From Oscillospiraceae bacterium (GTDB lineage Bacteria; Bacillota; Clostridia; Oscillospirales; Oscillospiraceae), in assembly GCA_031260685.1 (NCBI GenBank), contig JAISLB010000094.1, forward strand, positions 1 through 36,224: a stretch of DNA of 36,224 nt, read 5' to 3'. This document shows, piece by piece, positions 8,976 to 18,312 of the stretch; position 1 is the first letter of the stretch; each line of letters starts with the position of its first letter. The notes under the pieces were generated by a model. The model had not been told where the DNA came from, searched no databases, and saw only the letters and a program-made list of their open reading frames with translations. A program made the translations under genes and the position numbers.

Positions 8976-10469
8976 TTAACCGTTGAGCTGATTTTGTTGG
9001 ATAACGGATTTCGTTCTCCATTTTCCGGTAGCAAAATAGATGCAGGATACAATGACGTTCAGTCCGAAAGCAATCAGCATAGAATAGAAGAACATTTCGG
9101 GTTTACCCTCCGGATAGTCGGGGGTTTTAGACAAATGCACCATTAAGAAAGTGAGTGGGATTCGGATAACAATATTCGTCGCTACCATTATGTACAGCTG
9201 AGCGATAGTGTCGCCGGCTCCGCGCATTACGCCGCCGATTGTGTTCGCCACTGCCATAATGATATAGCCCCAGACCATTATCCGCATCATTTGGACGCTG
9301 ACTTCTATTATCTTTTCCATTAGCTTCGGGTCGGGGTCATTTACAAACCAGCTTATCAGCGTAGGTCCGTTGAACAGTATCGCTATAACAACGACGATTG
9401 ATATTCCGAGCGCCATAGCGAGACATATCCAAGTGCCTTTCATTACGCGGTCGATTTTGTTTGCGCCGATATTTTGCCCCGCGTAGGTACTGGCAACTTG
9501 ATTAAAGGTTTTCGCGGGCATCATCGCGAAGCCGTCAACGCGCATTACCGCTGTATTTACCGTTACAAAGATTGAGTTCATAACGTTGTATGACGCGCCT
9601 TCAAGCGGGATAACCACCTTGTTGATAAGCCCCTGAACAAGTACGAAGCTGAAAGACATTATCATCTGCTGAAGTCCGCTCGGTATACCGATGCGGACAA
9701 TCTGGAACACGATTTTCTTAGTAAGCTTCATAGTTTCGCGGTTGATAGTAACGGTCTCTTTCATTCGGAGCAAACGCCATATACAGGCGATAGCCGAGAT
9801 AGTCTGCGCGATAATCGTCGCCCAAGCCGCTCCCGCAACTCCCCAGCCTAAGCCGATACCCCATAATCTCTCGGGCGGCGCGACCATCCATATATCGAGA
9901 AAAATGTTCAGCACAGTGCAGCCGAGCAATACAATCAGCGGAAAGGTAGAATCCCCCAAACCGCGAAGTATTCCGCTTATAATATTGTAGAAACCCATTC
10001 CCACAAAGCCGAGAAACATTATAAACAGGTAGTCGCTGGCGTTTTGAAAAACGTCCTCCGGACAGTTGATAGCTTTAAGTATGGGATTAGTCAGGATAAC
10101 GCCCAAAATCGTCGCGAACAGCGTCGCCGCGAGTATTAGTATAATCGACTGTCCGCAAGTGCGCGAGAGGTTTTCTTTGTCCTTAGCTCCGAAATATTGC
10201 GAAACCATAACGCTCACGCCGGTGCCGACCGTCATAAAGAATACGGCGAACATAAATTGGATAGGCATTGTGACGCCGATAGCGGAAAGCCCGTTTATAC
10301 CCGAATATTGACCGACGACTATACTGTCAACGGTATTATAAAGAAGCTGTGCGATGTTGCCGAGCAGCAACGGAATGGTGAATTTGAGCATAACGCTGAG
10401 CGGGTTGCCGATAGTCATATCCTGCGGTCCGAACATAGACTTTGCTCCGCTGATTATTTTTGAAAACAC
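8976..10469 (-). CDS. MATE family efflux transporter
   Basis: PLSVMLKFTIPLLLGNIAQLLYNTVDSIVVGQYSG... and C-terminal half; ~12 hydrophobic segments. Confidence 0.92.
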   Translation of the reverse strand: MFSKIISGAKSMFGPQDMTIGNPLSVMLKFTIPLLLGNIAQLLYNTVDSIVVGQYSGINGLSAIGVTMPIQFMFAVFFMTVGTGVSVMVSQYFGAKDKENLSRTCGQSIILILAATLFATILGVILTNPILKAINCPEDVFQNASDYLFIMFLGFVGMGFYNIISGILRGLGDSTFPLIVLLGCTVLNIFLDIWMVAPPERLWGIGLGWGVAGAAWATIIAQTISAIACIWRLLRMKETVTINRETMKLTKKIVFQIVRIGIPSGLQQMIMSFSFVLVQGLINKVVIPLEGASYNVMNSIFVTVNTAVMRVDGFAMMPAKTFNQVASTYAGQNIGANKIDRVMKGTWICLAMALGISIVVVIAILFNGPTLISWFVNDPDPKLMEKIIEVSVQMMRIMVWGYIIMAVANTIGGVMRGAGDTIAQLYIMVATNIVIRIPLTFLMVHLSKTPDYPEGKPEMFFYSMLIAFGLNVIVSCIYFATGKWRTKSVIQQNQLNG

Positions 10470-10543
10470 GTTTCTACCTCCAATTGTGCAGTTACGGTAT
10501 ATTATACTACATACCGCCGCGGATTACAAGTAGGCAATTTAAC

Positions 10544-10589
10544 AATAAAGCTGTTACGATTGACAATTGCCAAACGTAACAGCTTTATT
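10544..10589. repeat. Inverted repeat (15-bp arms, 16-nt loop), intergenic
   Basis: AATAAAGCTGTTACG / CGTAACAGCTTTATT, perfect arms. Confidence 0.85.
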
Positions 10590-10616
10590 CACGCATTGCG
10601 CTAAGCCGCGGCTCAT

Positions 10617-12947
10617 CTATTGCTGTTCCGCAACGTATATGCTAACCCGCGACTGTATTACCTTGGCGGTTTCCGCGGCGGATTTTTGACCCGCGAAGAG
10701 AGGTCCGCACTCTTCCGAGATTATTTTCTCAACCTGAGAATCCGAACTAACCATACGCGTGGTGCTGTTCAGCGTGTCCATAATCTGCGCTACTTCCTCC
10801 GGAGTCGCCGCGTAATAGAAAATCTGTTCATTGTTACCCTCTCCGCGGCCTCCTTTCCACTGCGGGACTTCCTCACCGTTTTCGTCAATCGTGTATGTTT
10901 CTGTGGATTCCTCTTTCAGGAAGCGGTCAAACGCTTTTTGAGTTACCGGGAAGCCGAAGTAATACCTGTTATCGCCGTTTGCCTGCATATCAAGCATCGA
11001 GCGCACATACTCCCAAGCGCCCTCCTGATAGGCGGATTTTGCGGCGATTCCGATGCGGGTTTCCGCCATATAGACGTTTCCGATTTCAGGCAGACCGGCA
11101 TAGACAATATCGTCCTGCCAAGCCAAATGGTAATACTGCAAATCGGTAAAGTTATAGATACGGTTCTCGACGAGCAGAGCCTTTTTGCTGTTTATCAATT
11201 CACTTTGAGTAGCGCCGCTTACGTACAAAGCGTCCATATCGGCGGGGAGCGAGTTACACAGCTCGAGCAAAGCGATAAAATCCGCGCTGTCAAAATTGCA
11301 GGTCGCGTCAGTACGGTTGATAAATTTTTCAGCCGCTGAACGTCCTATCATTTGAAGCATCTGCTCTTTTGTATAGTACGCAATGGGCATTGCGTCCGGA
11401 TTCTCCGCCATAAGCGTTTTCAGCCGCTCGTAGGTTAAAGCCTCGCCGCCTATGACGCTTTTCTTCCCCATATACGTCTGAATATTTACGGAAAGCGGCA
11501 GCGAGTACAGCTTCCCGTCAGTCTCGGCGGCTTTGAGTATCGGCGCGATAAAGGCGTTACGGGTAAACTCCGCGTCGCTGTCGATAAAACGGTACAAATC
11601 GGCAAGCAAGCCTTTTGCCGCGTATATATCAGCGGGGAAACTTGACAGGTCGATGATATCGGGGATATTCCCCGCGATAATCTCCGTATTGAGTTTAAGC
11701 AAGGCGGAGTAAATATCGTTATAGTTCTGAATGTCGTCGCCATAGGTTTTAACTTTAATGCGATAGTTTGAGTTTTTGCGGTTAAAATCAAGTACCGCGT
11801 TCCGGCTTTCCATCGAAAGGTTGAGGGTTGCGTAGGTCAGTTCAGTTTTTGCGCTCACTGATTTCGGCTGCTTTGAAAAAGTTATCAGCTCAAATCCCTG
11901 ACTTTGGCTCAATTGGTCGTAGTTACCGGCGTAGACAGCGCGGAAAGTTCCGTCCCCGAGAGCTGTCATAGCGTGAATGGTTCCAAGGTCTGTATCAAGG
12001 TCAAACCAGTCAAAAATTACGTCCTCGATCTTTGTGTTTTCGTTATAACCTACAAACTTTTGGAGCTGATTGGAGTAATACAGGAAATACTCGCCGTTTC
12101 CCCTGCAATATTGCCCGTTATAGCTTGAGCTTGAGAGCGTATATTCCGCGCCCCAGGTTTTTGCGTTCAGGTCAATCACAGTCAGTACGTATTTACCGTT
12201 GGCGGAATACGTACTTGCCGCCGCCGAGCCGTCTGGAAGTATGACAATATCATTGACATACGCGTATTTAGCGGGAAGTCTGCAAACCTGCGAGAATCCC
12301 TTTTCCTCCGAAAATGAGTAGACAGCGACTTCGTTAGACGAACCCGTGAGATACACGTTGCCGTCGTCGTCGATTGCAGCGTTGTACCAGTTTTCGCCCG
12401 CGCTGATAGTCGGAACAGTGTACGCTTCGCTAAGCGTCCCGTCGGCTTTGACGAAGGCAAGCTCCGTAGAGCTTCCCGCGCCGTTCTGATCCCAGACGTT
12501 TGTAAACAGCAGAATATGTCCGCCCGAAGAGATTAAAAACTGCGGATAATTTTCACCGGTATAGGTAAAGACTACGCTGTAACTCTCCGCAGTTGTGTCG
12601 TAACAACGCAGCTCATAGCTAAACGCGGAAACCGTCTGTGCGGGAGTCTGCGCTTCGGTCTCTTGCGCTTCGGGGGTTTGTACGCCCTCGACATAAGCCG
12701 AGTAGTACAGTTTATCGCCTATAAATTCCGCGTTGTAAGTTTGTGCGCCTTTGCCGAGGTCGATTTCTTTGTTTTGAGCTGTCCATACGAGTTCGCCGCT
12801 TGTTTCCGCAGCGTAGTCTCCGGGAGAGCCGGAAACATCGGAAGTTGCGTTTACGTTCGAATCGCCGCTTTCCGCGGGAGAACAGGCGAACAGCGCGAGA
12901 GAAAGCGCGAACGCGAGAATAATTGCCGTCAGTTTGCTTCTTGTCAT
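10617..12947 (-). CDS. Large extracellular solute-binding lipoprotein: N-terminal beta-propeller-like region plus family-1 SBP domain
   Basis: Lipobox MTRSKLTAIILAFALSLALFACS; C-terminal SBP features (LDFNRKNSNYRIKVKTYG, ELINSKKALLVENRIYN). RBS GGAGG before ATG at 12947. Confidence 0.75.
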   Translation of the reverse strand: MTRSKLTAIILAFALSLALFACSPAESGDSNVNATSDVSGSPGDYAAETSGELVWTAQNKEIDLGKGAQTYNAEFIGDKLYYSAYVEGVQTPEAQETEAQTPAQTVSAFSYELRCYDTTAESYSVVFTYTGENYPQFLISSGGHILLFTNVWDQNGAGSSTELAFVKADGTLSEAYTVPTISAGENWYNAAIDDDGNVYLTGSSNEVAVYSFSEEKGFSQVCRLPAKYAYVNDIVILPDGSAAASTYSANGKYVLTVIDLNAKTWGAEYTLSSSSYNGQYCRGNGEYFLYYSNQLQKFVGYNENTKIEDVIFDWFDLDTDLGTIHAMTALGDGTFRAVYAGNYDQLSQSQGFELITFSKQPKSVSAKTELTYATLNLSMESRNAVLDFNRKNSNYRIKVKTYGDDIQNYNDIYSALLKLNTEIIAGNIPDIIDLSSFPADIYAAKGLLADLYRFIDSDAEFTRNAFIAPILKAAETDGKLYSLPLSVNIQTYMGKKSVIGGEALTYERLKTLMAENPDAMPIAYYTKEQMLQMIGRSAAEKFINRTDATCNFDSADFIALLELCNSLPADMDALYVSGATQSELINSKKALLVENRIYNFTDLQYYHLAWQDDIVYAGLPEIGNVYMAETRIGIAAKSAYQEGAWEYVRSMLDMQANGDNRYYFGFPVTQKAFDRFLKEESTETYTIDENGEEVPQWKGGRGEGNNEQIFYYAATPEEVAQIMDTLNSTTRMVSSDSQVEKIISEECGPLFAGQKSAAETAKVIQSRVSIYVAEQQ

Positions 12948-12994
12948 TAGTTTGCCTCCATAAAATTTCATCGTACCGAGCGGTTTCTCCGCTG

Positions 12995-13696
12995 TCAGTC
13001 ATTTTTGCGAAGCTTTTTGGCTGCTCCGCGTGAAGCCGCGGGATTGCGGAATTCGCCGAAACCCATTAGCACTAGCCATACATAGCATAGAGTTTTGGGA
13101 ATCATCAGCATACCGATTGGCGGCACCGCGTCCGCCCAGAGCACTACGGGAACGTAAAACGCAAAGGACAGCAAAATCGCAAGCCAGCAGTTGCGGAAGC
13201 GTCTGTCAGCGTTTTTTCGCGCCGCGGTAAAGGAGACGCATATCAGAATAACGCCTAATACCACAAAGGGAATGTTCCGGTAAATCCCCCAGCTTAGCGG
13301 AGCCTCCGCGCTGAACCAGTCGTTTTGCGGGAATAGGCACAGCGAAATCCTAGCGCCCGCAAGGACATAGACGGAGACTGTCAAAGGCGTACGTACAACG
13401 TTCTTATACCGCAAACCGAAAAAGTGATACAGAATAACGTAGAATACAGTCATAGTGACCGAGGTAACAAGTTTGCCGAAGCCGAGAGCGGCAACGTTTT
13501 CGTCCATAGTGCCGGTAATAAGGCTGTACGCTCTCGGCAAAAGGTGAAACGCGTCTCCGCAGCCGAGTATAAGCGCCATAATCCCGAACAGCCGAAGCGC
13601 GCGGTTTTGCTTCGAATTGACGCACATCAGCGCGCCCATAGTGATTACCGCCGCGAGATAGGCAAAGTCAAATATCGTTTCCATTATCGCCTGCAT
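12995..13696 (-). CDS. Multi-spanning membrane protein of unknown function
   Basis: Start MQAIMETIFDFAYLAAVITMGALMCVNSKQNRALRLFG with RBS GGGAGG; several TM segments. Confidence 0.6.
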   Translation of the reverse strand: MQAIMETIFDFAYLAAVITMGALMCVNSKQNRALRLFGIMALILGCGDAFHLLPRAYSLITGTMDENVAALGFGKLVTSVTMTVFYVILYHFFGLRYKNVVRTPLTVSVYVLAGARISLCLFPQNDWFSAEAPLSWGIYRNIPFVVLGVILICVSFTAARKNADRRFRNCWLAILLSFAFYVPVVLWADAVPPIGMLMIPKTLCYVWLVLMGFGEFRNPAASRGAAKKLRKND

Positions 13697-13700
13697 AATC

Positions 13701-14123
13701 TCACCGTCCTCCCAGCGAAGCCGTGACTTCAAGCGCGAATTTTCCGGCATCCGCCAAATCGCCGGCGTTCGGCTTACCTTTGTGCATAAACTTAAATTCG
13801 CCCCTGCAATGGAATTCAGCCGAAAGTACCGTGATACCTTTTCCGACAAGCAGCGGCTTAATCTGCGGATACGCGGATTTCACAACGGCTGTCGTACTGA
13901 ATACCGCGGCGTTCTTGATTCCGCCGTCAAGATTATTGATGAATGTTTTCAGTTCCTCGTCAATTCCGAAACCATAAAGCGCTCCGCCGAGAAACAAAAC
14001 GTCCGTTCCGGCGGGAACAGCTTCGGTGATAGGTTTAGCGGTTACATTTAAGGCTTTTGCGATTGCCTCCGCAACCTTTTTGGTGTTGCCTGATTTTGAC
14101 AGATAGCGTACTTCTATGTTCAT
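13701..14123 (-). CDS. Flavodoxin-domain protein
   Basis: MNIEVRYLSKSGNTKKVAEAIAKAL (FMN-loop-like), GTDVLFLGGALYGFGID; RBS GGAGGAAAG. Confidence 0.8.
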   Translation of the reverse strand: MNIEVRYLSKSGNTKKVAEAIAKALNVTAKPITEAVPAGTDVLFLGGALYGFGIDEELKTFINNLDGGIKNAAVFSTTAVVKSAYPQIKPLLVGKGITVLSAEFHCRGEFKFMHKGKPNAGDLADAGKFALEVTASLGGR

Positions 14124-14249
14124 CGTCTTTCCTCCATAGCGAAAATTATCCGGTTTGCAATGACTTTTCAACGCAGGGTATAACTTCAACTGTATACGTT
14201 GATAAAGCCGCTCCTATACACACATTCCGCTTGCGCTGCATATAGATAC

Positions 14250-14278
14250 ATTATACCACGCTGTCAGGACGCTGTCAA
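14250..14278 (-). promoter_or_regulatory. Promoter of flavodoxin/membrane protein operon
   Basis: TTGACA-17-TATAAT on the minus strand. Confidence 0.75.
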
Positions 14279-14296
14279 GAGAACGAAAATCACGGC

Positions 14297-14325
14297 TTGC
14301 GTTATTTGCGCTCTTGTGGTATAAT
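14297..14325 (+). promoter_or_regulatory. Promoter of ParB-like/BMP gene
   Basis: TTGCGT-17-TATAAT on the plus strand. Confidence 0.65.
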
Positions 14326-14365
14326 GAGATATTATGCACGGCTAATACGGAGGAAGTGAAACACT

Positions 14366-16261
14366 ATGTCAGACCAAGAACTTCGCGCGGAGGCGCGCAC
14401 GGCTTATCTCAACGCCCGCAAGCTCGGGCGCAAGTACCTCTCGGATTTGGGAGAGCAGCGCGGCTATCTGCCGATTCTCGACGAGAAGCTTCGCGAAAAC
14501 GTCATAGTCGGCGAAATAAATATGGGACGGCACGAGGTGTCGCTCTCACGGATTGTCGGAACTAAAACCGCGGGGCGCAGTACTGCTTTTGCGGGAAACT
14601 TTATGCCGCTCCTTGACCCCGAAACTGAGTTCGGAGCAAAATGGCAGAATCTCTACATATATCAGCTGCGCGACGGGATTCAGGACGCCGTTACACTCTA
14701 CGAGTTCTTAGGCTTCTACTATGTTCAGGAGGGCAACAAGCGCGTCAGCGTATTGCGTTCTGTCGGAGCGTCCTCGATTTACGCTAACGTTATACGCTTC
14801 GTACCGGAGAGACGCGTTGAGGACGACGAAAACACAGTCTACTACGAACTGCTTGACTACGACAAGAGAGCATACTTCGACAACCTTTGGTTCAGTAAGC
14901 GCGGAGCGTTTCCCGCGCTTGTGGCGGCCGTGGAAATCTATCTCGCGGCTCACCCGGAGGTCGAAATCTCCGTAACGGACGCTATCAACGAGGTTCTGCG
15001 GACTTTCCGTCAGGCGTATAAACCTCTCGGCGGCAATAGCGCGGCGCTTACAACCGGTGACGCGCTCACGGAATACAGCGGTATCTTCGGCTTTCCCTAC
15101 GGCGCTTCCGCCGGTGAAATTTACGCAAACCTCAAAAAAGCCGAGGGACAGCTTCGCTTCATCTCGGGCGAGATTACACGCAATACGATTGAGGTTGATT
15201 CCGCTCAAACTCCCGGAGAGACTAAACGCGGATTCTTCTCCTTTGCCGCAAAACCGCTGGTTAAAGTCGCCGTAGCCTACGACGGGCATCCTACCGCGTC
15301 CGTCTGGGCGGAGCAACACGATAGGGCTATCCGCTGTCTTGAAGCTAAATACGGCGAAAGGCTCATTGTCGAGCGCTACTTCAATATCCCGCAAATCGGC
15401 GAGTTGTCATATCGCTCATTGGAGCGCGTTGCTGCTTTCGCGCCGGATATTTTGTTCACCACTAGGGACGTACTTTCGGCGGTCAGTCTGCGTTACAGCT
15501 TAGAGCATCCCGAAACTACCGTGCTGAACTGCGACACTCCGCACGACGGACGCAATCTTCACACTTACTACTGCAAGATGTACGACCTGACTTTCCTCTG
15601 CGGGGTGATAGCCGGAGCGCTAAGCGAAACATCGCGTATCGGCTTTATGACGCCGCCGCTCGGAAGCCCGACCTACGACCTGAACGGCTTCGCGGTCGGA
15701 GCGCGCCTTATTAACCCTCGCAGCACCGTATTCAACATCGCAATGATGAAAATCAACAGCTGGAGCGAGCACGATTTGGTGCGCAGACGCTTCGCCGAAC
15801 TCGGCTGCGACCTTGCGTATTGTATGCACAGCCCCGATAACCCGAACGATTTTCAGGCGGAAGACACTATCTACGCGCAGCTGTACAAAATTGACCGCGT
15901 TACGGGAATTCCGCTCGAAAGTGTCGCAAGAGCTACGCTCGATTGGGAACCTTTCTACGATAAGGTTATCGGGGACTTTCTCGGCGGTCACTTCGGCTTG
16001 CTGAAAGGCAACAGCCCGATACACTTCGGCTGGGGTTTCCAGACGGGGATAATGGACTTGCTGACCGAGCCGGAGAAGCTCGGAGTCACGAGCAGGCTGC
16101 TTCGCATATTCCGCGACCTACTGAAATCGGGCGGTATGCACCCCTTTGAGGGTCCTATCTCCGACAACCAAGGAGTGCGGAGGATAGACTACAACGCTTC
16201 GCCGAGCTTGCAGGAGATTCAAGAGATGAACTGGTATGCGTATTCCGTAGAAAACAAATAA
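14366..16261 (+). CDS. Fusion of a ParB-like N-terminal region with a C-terminal BMP/PnrA-like substrate-binding domain; no signal peptide
   Basis: N-terminal FYYVQEGNKRVSVLRSVGASSIYANVIRFVP (ParB-like); C-terminal VKVAVAYDGHPTASVWAEQHDRAIRCLEAKYG...YDLTFLCGVIAGALSETSRIGFMTPPLGSPTYDLNGFAVGARLINP (BMP family). Confidence 0.75.
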   Translation: MSDQELRAEARTAYLNARKLGRKYLSDLGEQRGYLPILDEKLRENVIVGEINMGRHEVSLSRIVGTKTAGRSTAFAGNFMPLLDPETEFGAKWQNLYIYQLRDGIQDAVTLYEFLGFYYVQEGNKRVSVLRSVGASSIYANVIRFVPERRVEDDENTVYYELLDYDKRAYFDNLWFSKRGAFPALVAAVEIYLAAHPEVEISVTDAINEVLRTFRQAYKPLGGNSAALTTGDALTEYSGIFGFPYGASAGEIYANLKKAEGQLRFISGEITRNTIEVDSAQTPGETKRGFFSFAAKPLVKVAVAYDGHPTASVWAEQHDRAIRCLEAKYGERLIVERYFNIPQIGELSYRSLERVAAFAPDILFTTRDVLSAVSLRYSLEHPETTVLNCDTPHDGRNLHTYYCKMYDLTFLCGVIAGALSETSRIGFMTPPLGSPTYDLNGFAVGARLINPRSTVFNIAMMKINSWSEHDLVRRRFAELGCDLAYCMHSPDNPNDFQAEDTIYAQLYKIDRVTGIPLESVARATLDWEPFYDKVIGDFLGGHFGLLKGNSPIHFGWGFQTGIMDLLTEPEKLGVTSRLLRIFRDLLKSGGMHPFEGPISDNQGVRRIDYNASPSLQEIQEMNWYAYSVENK

Positions 16262-16281
16262 CAAAGACGGGGAGCCGAGAC

Positions 16282-16764
16282 GTGAGCCGCGAAGTACGGG
16301 CAAGACTAAAAGCAATAGCGTCGCTGATAACGCCCGGAGCTTCCGTGGCTGATGTCGGAACAGACCACGGCTATCTTCCGCTGTATTTAGTCCGGAGCGG
16401 GCTTTGCAAGCGCGTAACAGCCTGCGATATTTCCGAAAACTGCGTGGCGCGGGCTGCCGCGAATATCGCGGAAGCGGGGCTTTCGGACGTTATAAGCTGC
16501 GTGCTGTCAGACGGATTGTCCGCTGTGGACAGCGCGCTGTATGACACAGTGGTGATAGCCGGAATGGGCGGCGAAACGATAATCGAAATACTGTCGGCAG
16601 CGGAGCTGCACGGCAAAAAGTTAGTCCTCCAGCCGAATACGCGGCAGCTTCTGCTTGTCAGAAGCCTCGTCGCAAGCGGTTTCGCAATTGAGCGCGAACT
16701 GTACGTGCGAGACCGCGGGCGCAACTACTACATAGTTTCCGCAAAAACACCTGAACAGACGTAA
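16282..16764 (+). CDS. trmK: tRNA (adenine(22)-N1)-methyltransferase TrmK-like, short form
   Basis: GTG start after GGGGAG; VADVGTDHGYLPLYLVRSGLCKRVTACDISENCVARAAANI, VVIAGMGGETIIEIL, LVLQPNTRQLLLVRSLVASGFAIEREL. Confidence 0.85.
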   Translation: MSREVRARLKAIASLITPGASVADVGTDHGYLPLYLVRSGLCKRVTACDISENCVARAAANIAEAGLSDVISCVLSDGLSAVDSALYDTVVIAGMGGETIIEILSAAELHGKKLVLQPNTRQLLLVRSLVASGFAIERELYVRDRGRNYYIVSAKTPEQT

Positions 16765-16801
16765 AAAGCTCCCGACAGTATCACACTGCCGGGAGCTTTT
16801 G
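16764..16801 (+). terminator. Rho-independent terminator after trmK
   Basis: AAAAGCTCCCGaCAGT...ACTGcCGGGAGCTTTT hairpin. Confidence 0.85.
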
Positions 16802-16818
16802 CGTCGCAAAGCTTGCGC

Positions 16819-18246
16819 TTACGCGCTGATACGCAGCCCTACGCCGACTTTCTCAAATCTCGAGTTATACGCAAAACCGCGGTAGCTGATTGTCACGCTT
16901 TCGCGCCCCGGCGAAAACTCGAATTTCCACTCGTCCAGACAAGGCGTCTCGTTGAACCACATTTTCGCGGTAAACGTATCGCCCGACCACTCTCCGAGTA
17001 TGTACGCCCGTCCGTAGTAACCTCCGTCGGAAGAAAAGAACCTATCAGGCAAATACGTCGCGGCAGTGTAGTACCAGCCGCTTTGATTCAGCAGCAGCGA
17101 CAATACAGCCGGCGCGGTTCCCGCGTACATCAACAGCAGACATTCGCCCTCCGCCGAAAAGTCAATACTCAGCGAAGTCAGCGGAAAGCGCGGCATAGCG
17201 TTTTCAAACGGCGTAACTTCATAAACCGCGCGGAAATCCGGATACGGCGCGGCAGCCGCGCTGACGGTCAGCAGACTGCGCTCCGGAGGAAGTTCCGCAC
17301 TCGCAAGCTTCGGAGTTTTCATCTCTGCCAGTAAAGTCCAAAACAGCTCCATAACGCTTTGCATTTCGGCATTTCCCGTAACCGCGATAACGGTTTGCGT
17401 TTCGGGTTCGCAAATTATGTACTGCCCGAACATACCGTCGCCCCGGAATACGCCTTTCGGCTGACACTGCCAAAACTGATAGCCGTAGCCGAGCGTCCAG
17501 TCGATACTGTTTGCGCTGTGATTACTGGGAGTCAGATTTGAGCTTGCCGCCGCGACGTATTCTTCGGAAACAATCCGCTTACCGTTCCAAAGCCCTTTGT
17601 TGATGAGCAATTGACCGAGAGCCGCGAGGTCCTCCGTGTGTGCGTTTAAGCCTACTCCGCCAAGATTTATCCCCGTCTCTCCGTCGGTTTCCCAGTAAGC
17701 GTCAATCCCGAGCGGCTCGAACAGCCGCGGTTTCAGCCATTGCGCGAGAGATTCCCCCGTTAAGCGCGTAATCGCAGCCGACAGCATATAGGTCGCGAGA
17801 GTGTTATAATTGAACGCGGTACCAGGTTCAAATTCCACTTCCGCCGTGAGAAAACCCTCAATGTTGTTTTCCGCCCAATTTTCGTAGCTTTGACCGGTAT
17901 TCATAGTGAGCAGATGCCGGATAGTCATTCGGCGTGTACGTTCCGGGATTCTATCGCCTAAACGCTCAAATTCTTCGCCGAAAATATCCGACAGCAGCGT
18001 ATCGGTGCGAAGCAGTCCCTCGTCAATGGCGATGCCGACTCCAACCGAGGTAAAGCTCTTGCTCAAAGAATAGAGCTTGTGACGTAGGTTAGGAGCGTAA
18101 GGCTTCCAAAAACGCTCGAATATGACGCTCCCGTTTTTTACAATCATAAACGAGTGCAGACGGTGCCGTCCGGCTTCCGCGGCTGTCAGGAAACGCGCTA
18201 TCGCGCTCAATTCGCCGCTCCCGGGCGAGGTTCGTAAAAAACTCAT
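16819..18246 (-). CDS. Serine hydrolase, beta-lactamase class C / PBP-like
   Basis: LYSLSKSFTSVGVGIAIDEGLL (SxxK), FNYNTLATYMLSAAI (YxN). Confidence 0.88.
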   Translation of the reverse strand: MSFLRTSPGSGELSAIARFLTAAEAGRHRLHSFMIVKNGSVIFERFWKPYAPNLRHKLYSLSKSFTSVGVGIAIDEGLLRTDTLLSDIFGEEFERLGDRIPERTRRMTIRHLLTMNTGQSYENWAENNIEGFLTAEVEFEPGTAFNYNTLATYMLSAAITRLTGESLAQWLKPRLFEPLGIDAYWETDGETGINLGGVGLNAHTEDLAALGQLLINKGLWNGKRIVSEEYVAAASSNLTPSNHSANSIDWTLGYGYQFWQCQPKGVFRGDGMFGQYIICEPETQTVIAVTGNAEMQSVMELFWTLLAEMKTPKLASAELPPERSLLTVSAAAAPYPDFRAVYEVTPFENAMPRFPLTSLSIDFSAEGECLLLMYAGTAPAVLSLLLNQSGWYYTAATYLPDRFFSSDGGYYGRAYILGEWSGDTFTAKMWFNETPCLDEWKFEFSPGRESVTISYRGFAYNSRFEKVGVGLRISA

Positions 18247-18312
18247 TGGCTGACCTCCGAAAATACAGTGTATATAATGGACTGGTATAGCCGTTCGGCT
18301 ATATGAAACGCT

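Noticed and set aside
10620-11339. 239-aa plus-strand ORF opposite the solute-binding protein gene
   Set aside because: Antisense shadow ORF; no domain or RBS support.
14708-15394. 228-aa minus-strand ORF opposite the ParB-like/BMP gene
   Set aside because: Antisense shadow; low-complexity composition typical of opposite-frame ORFs.
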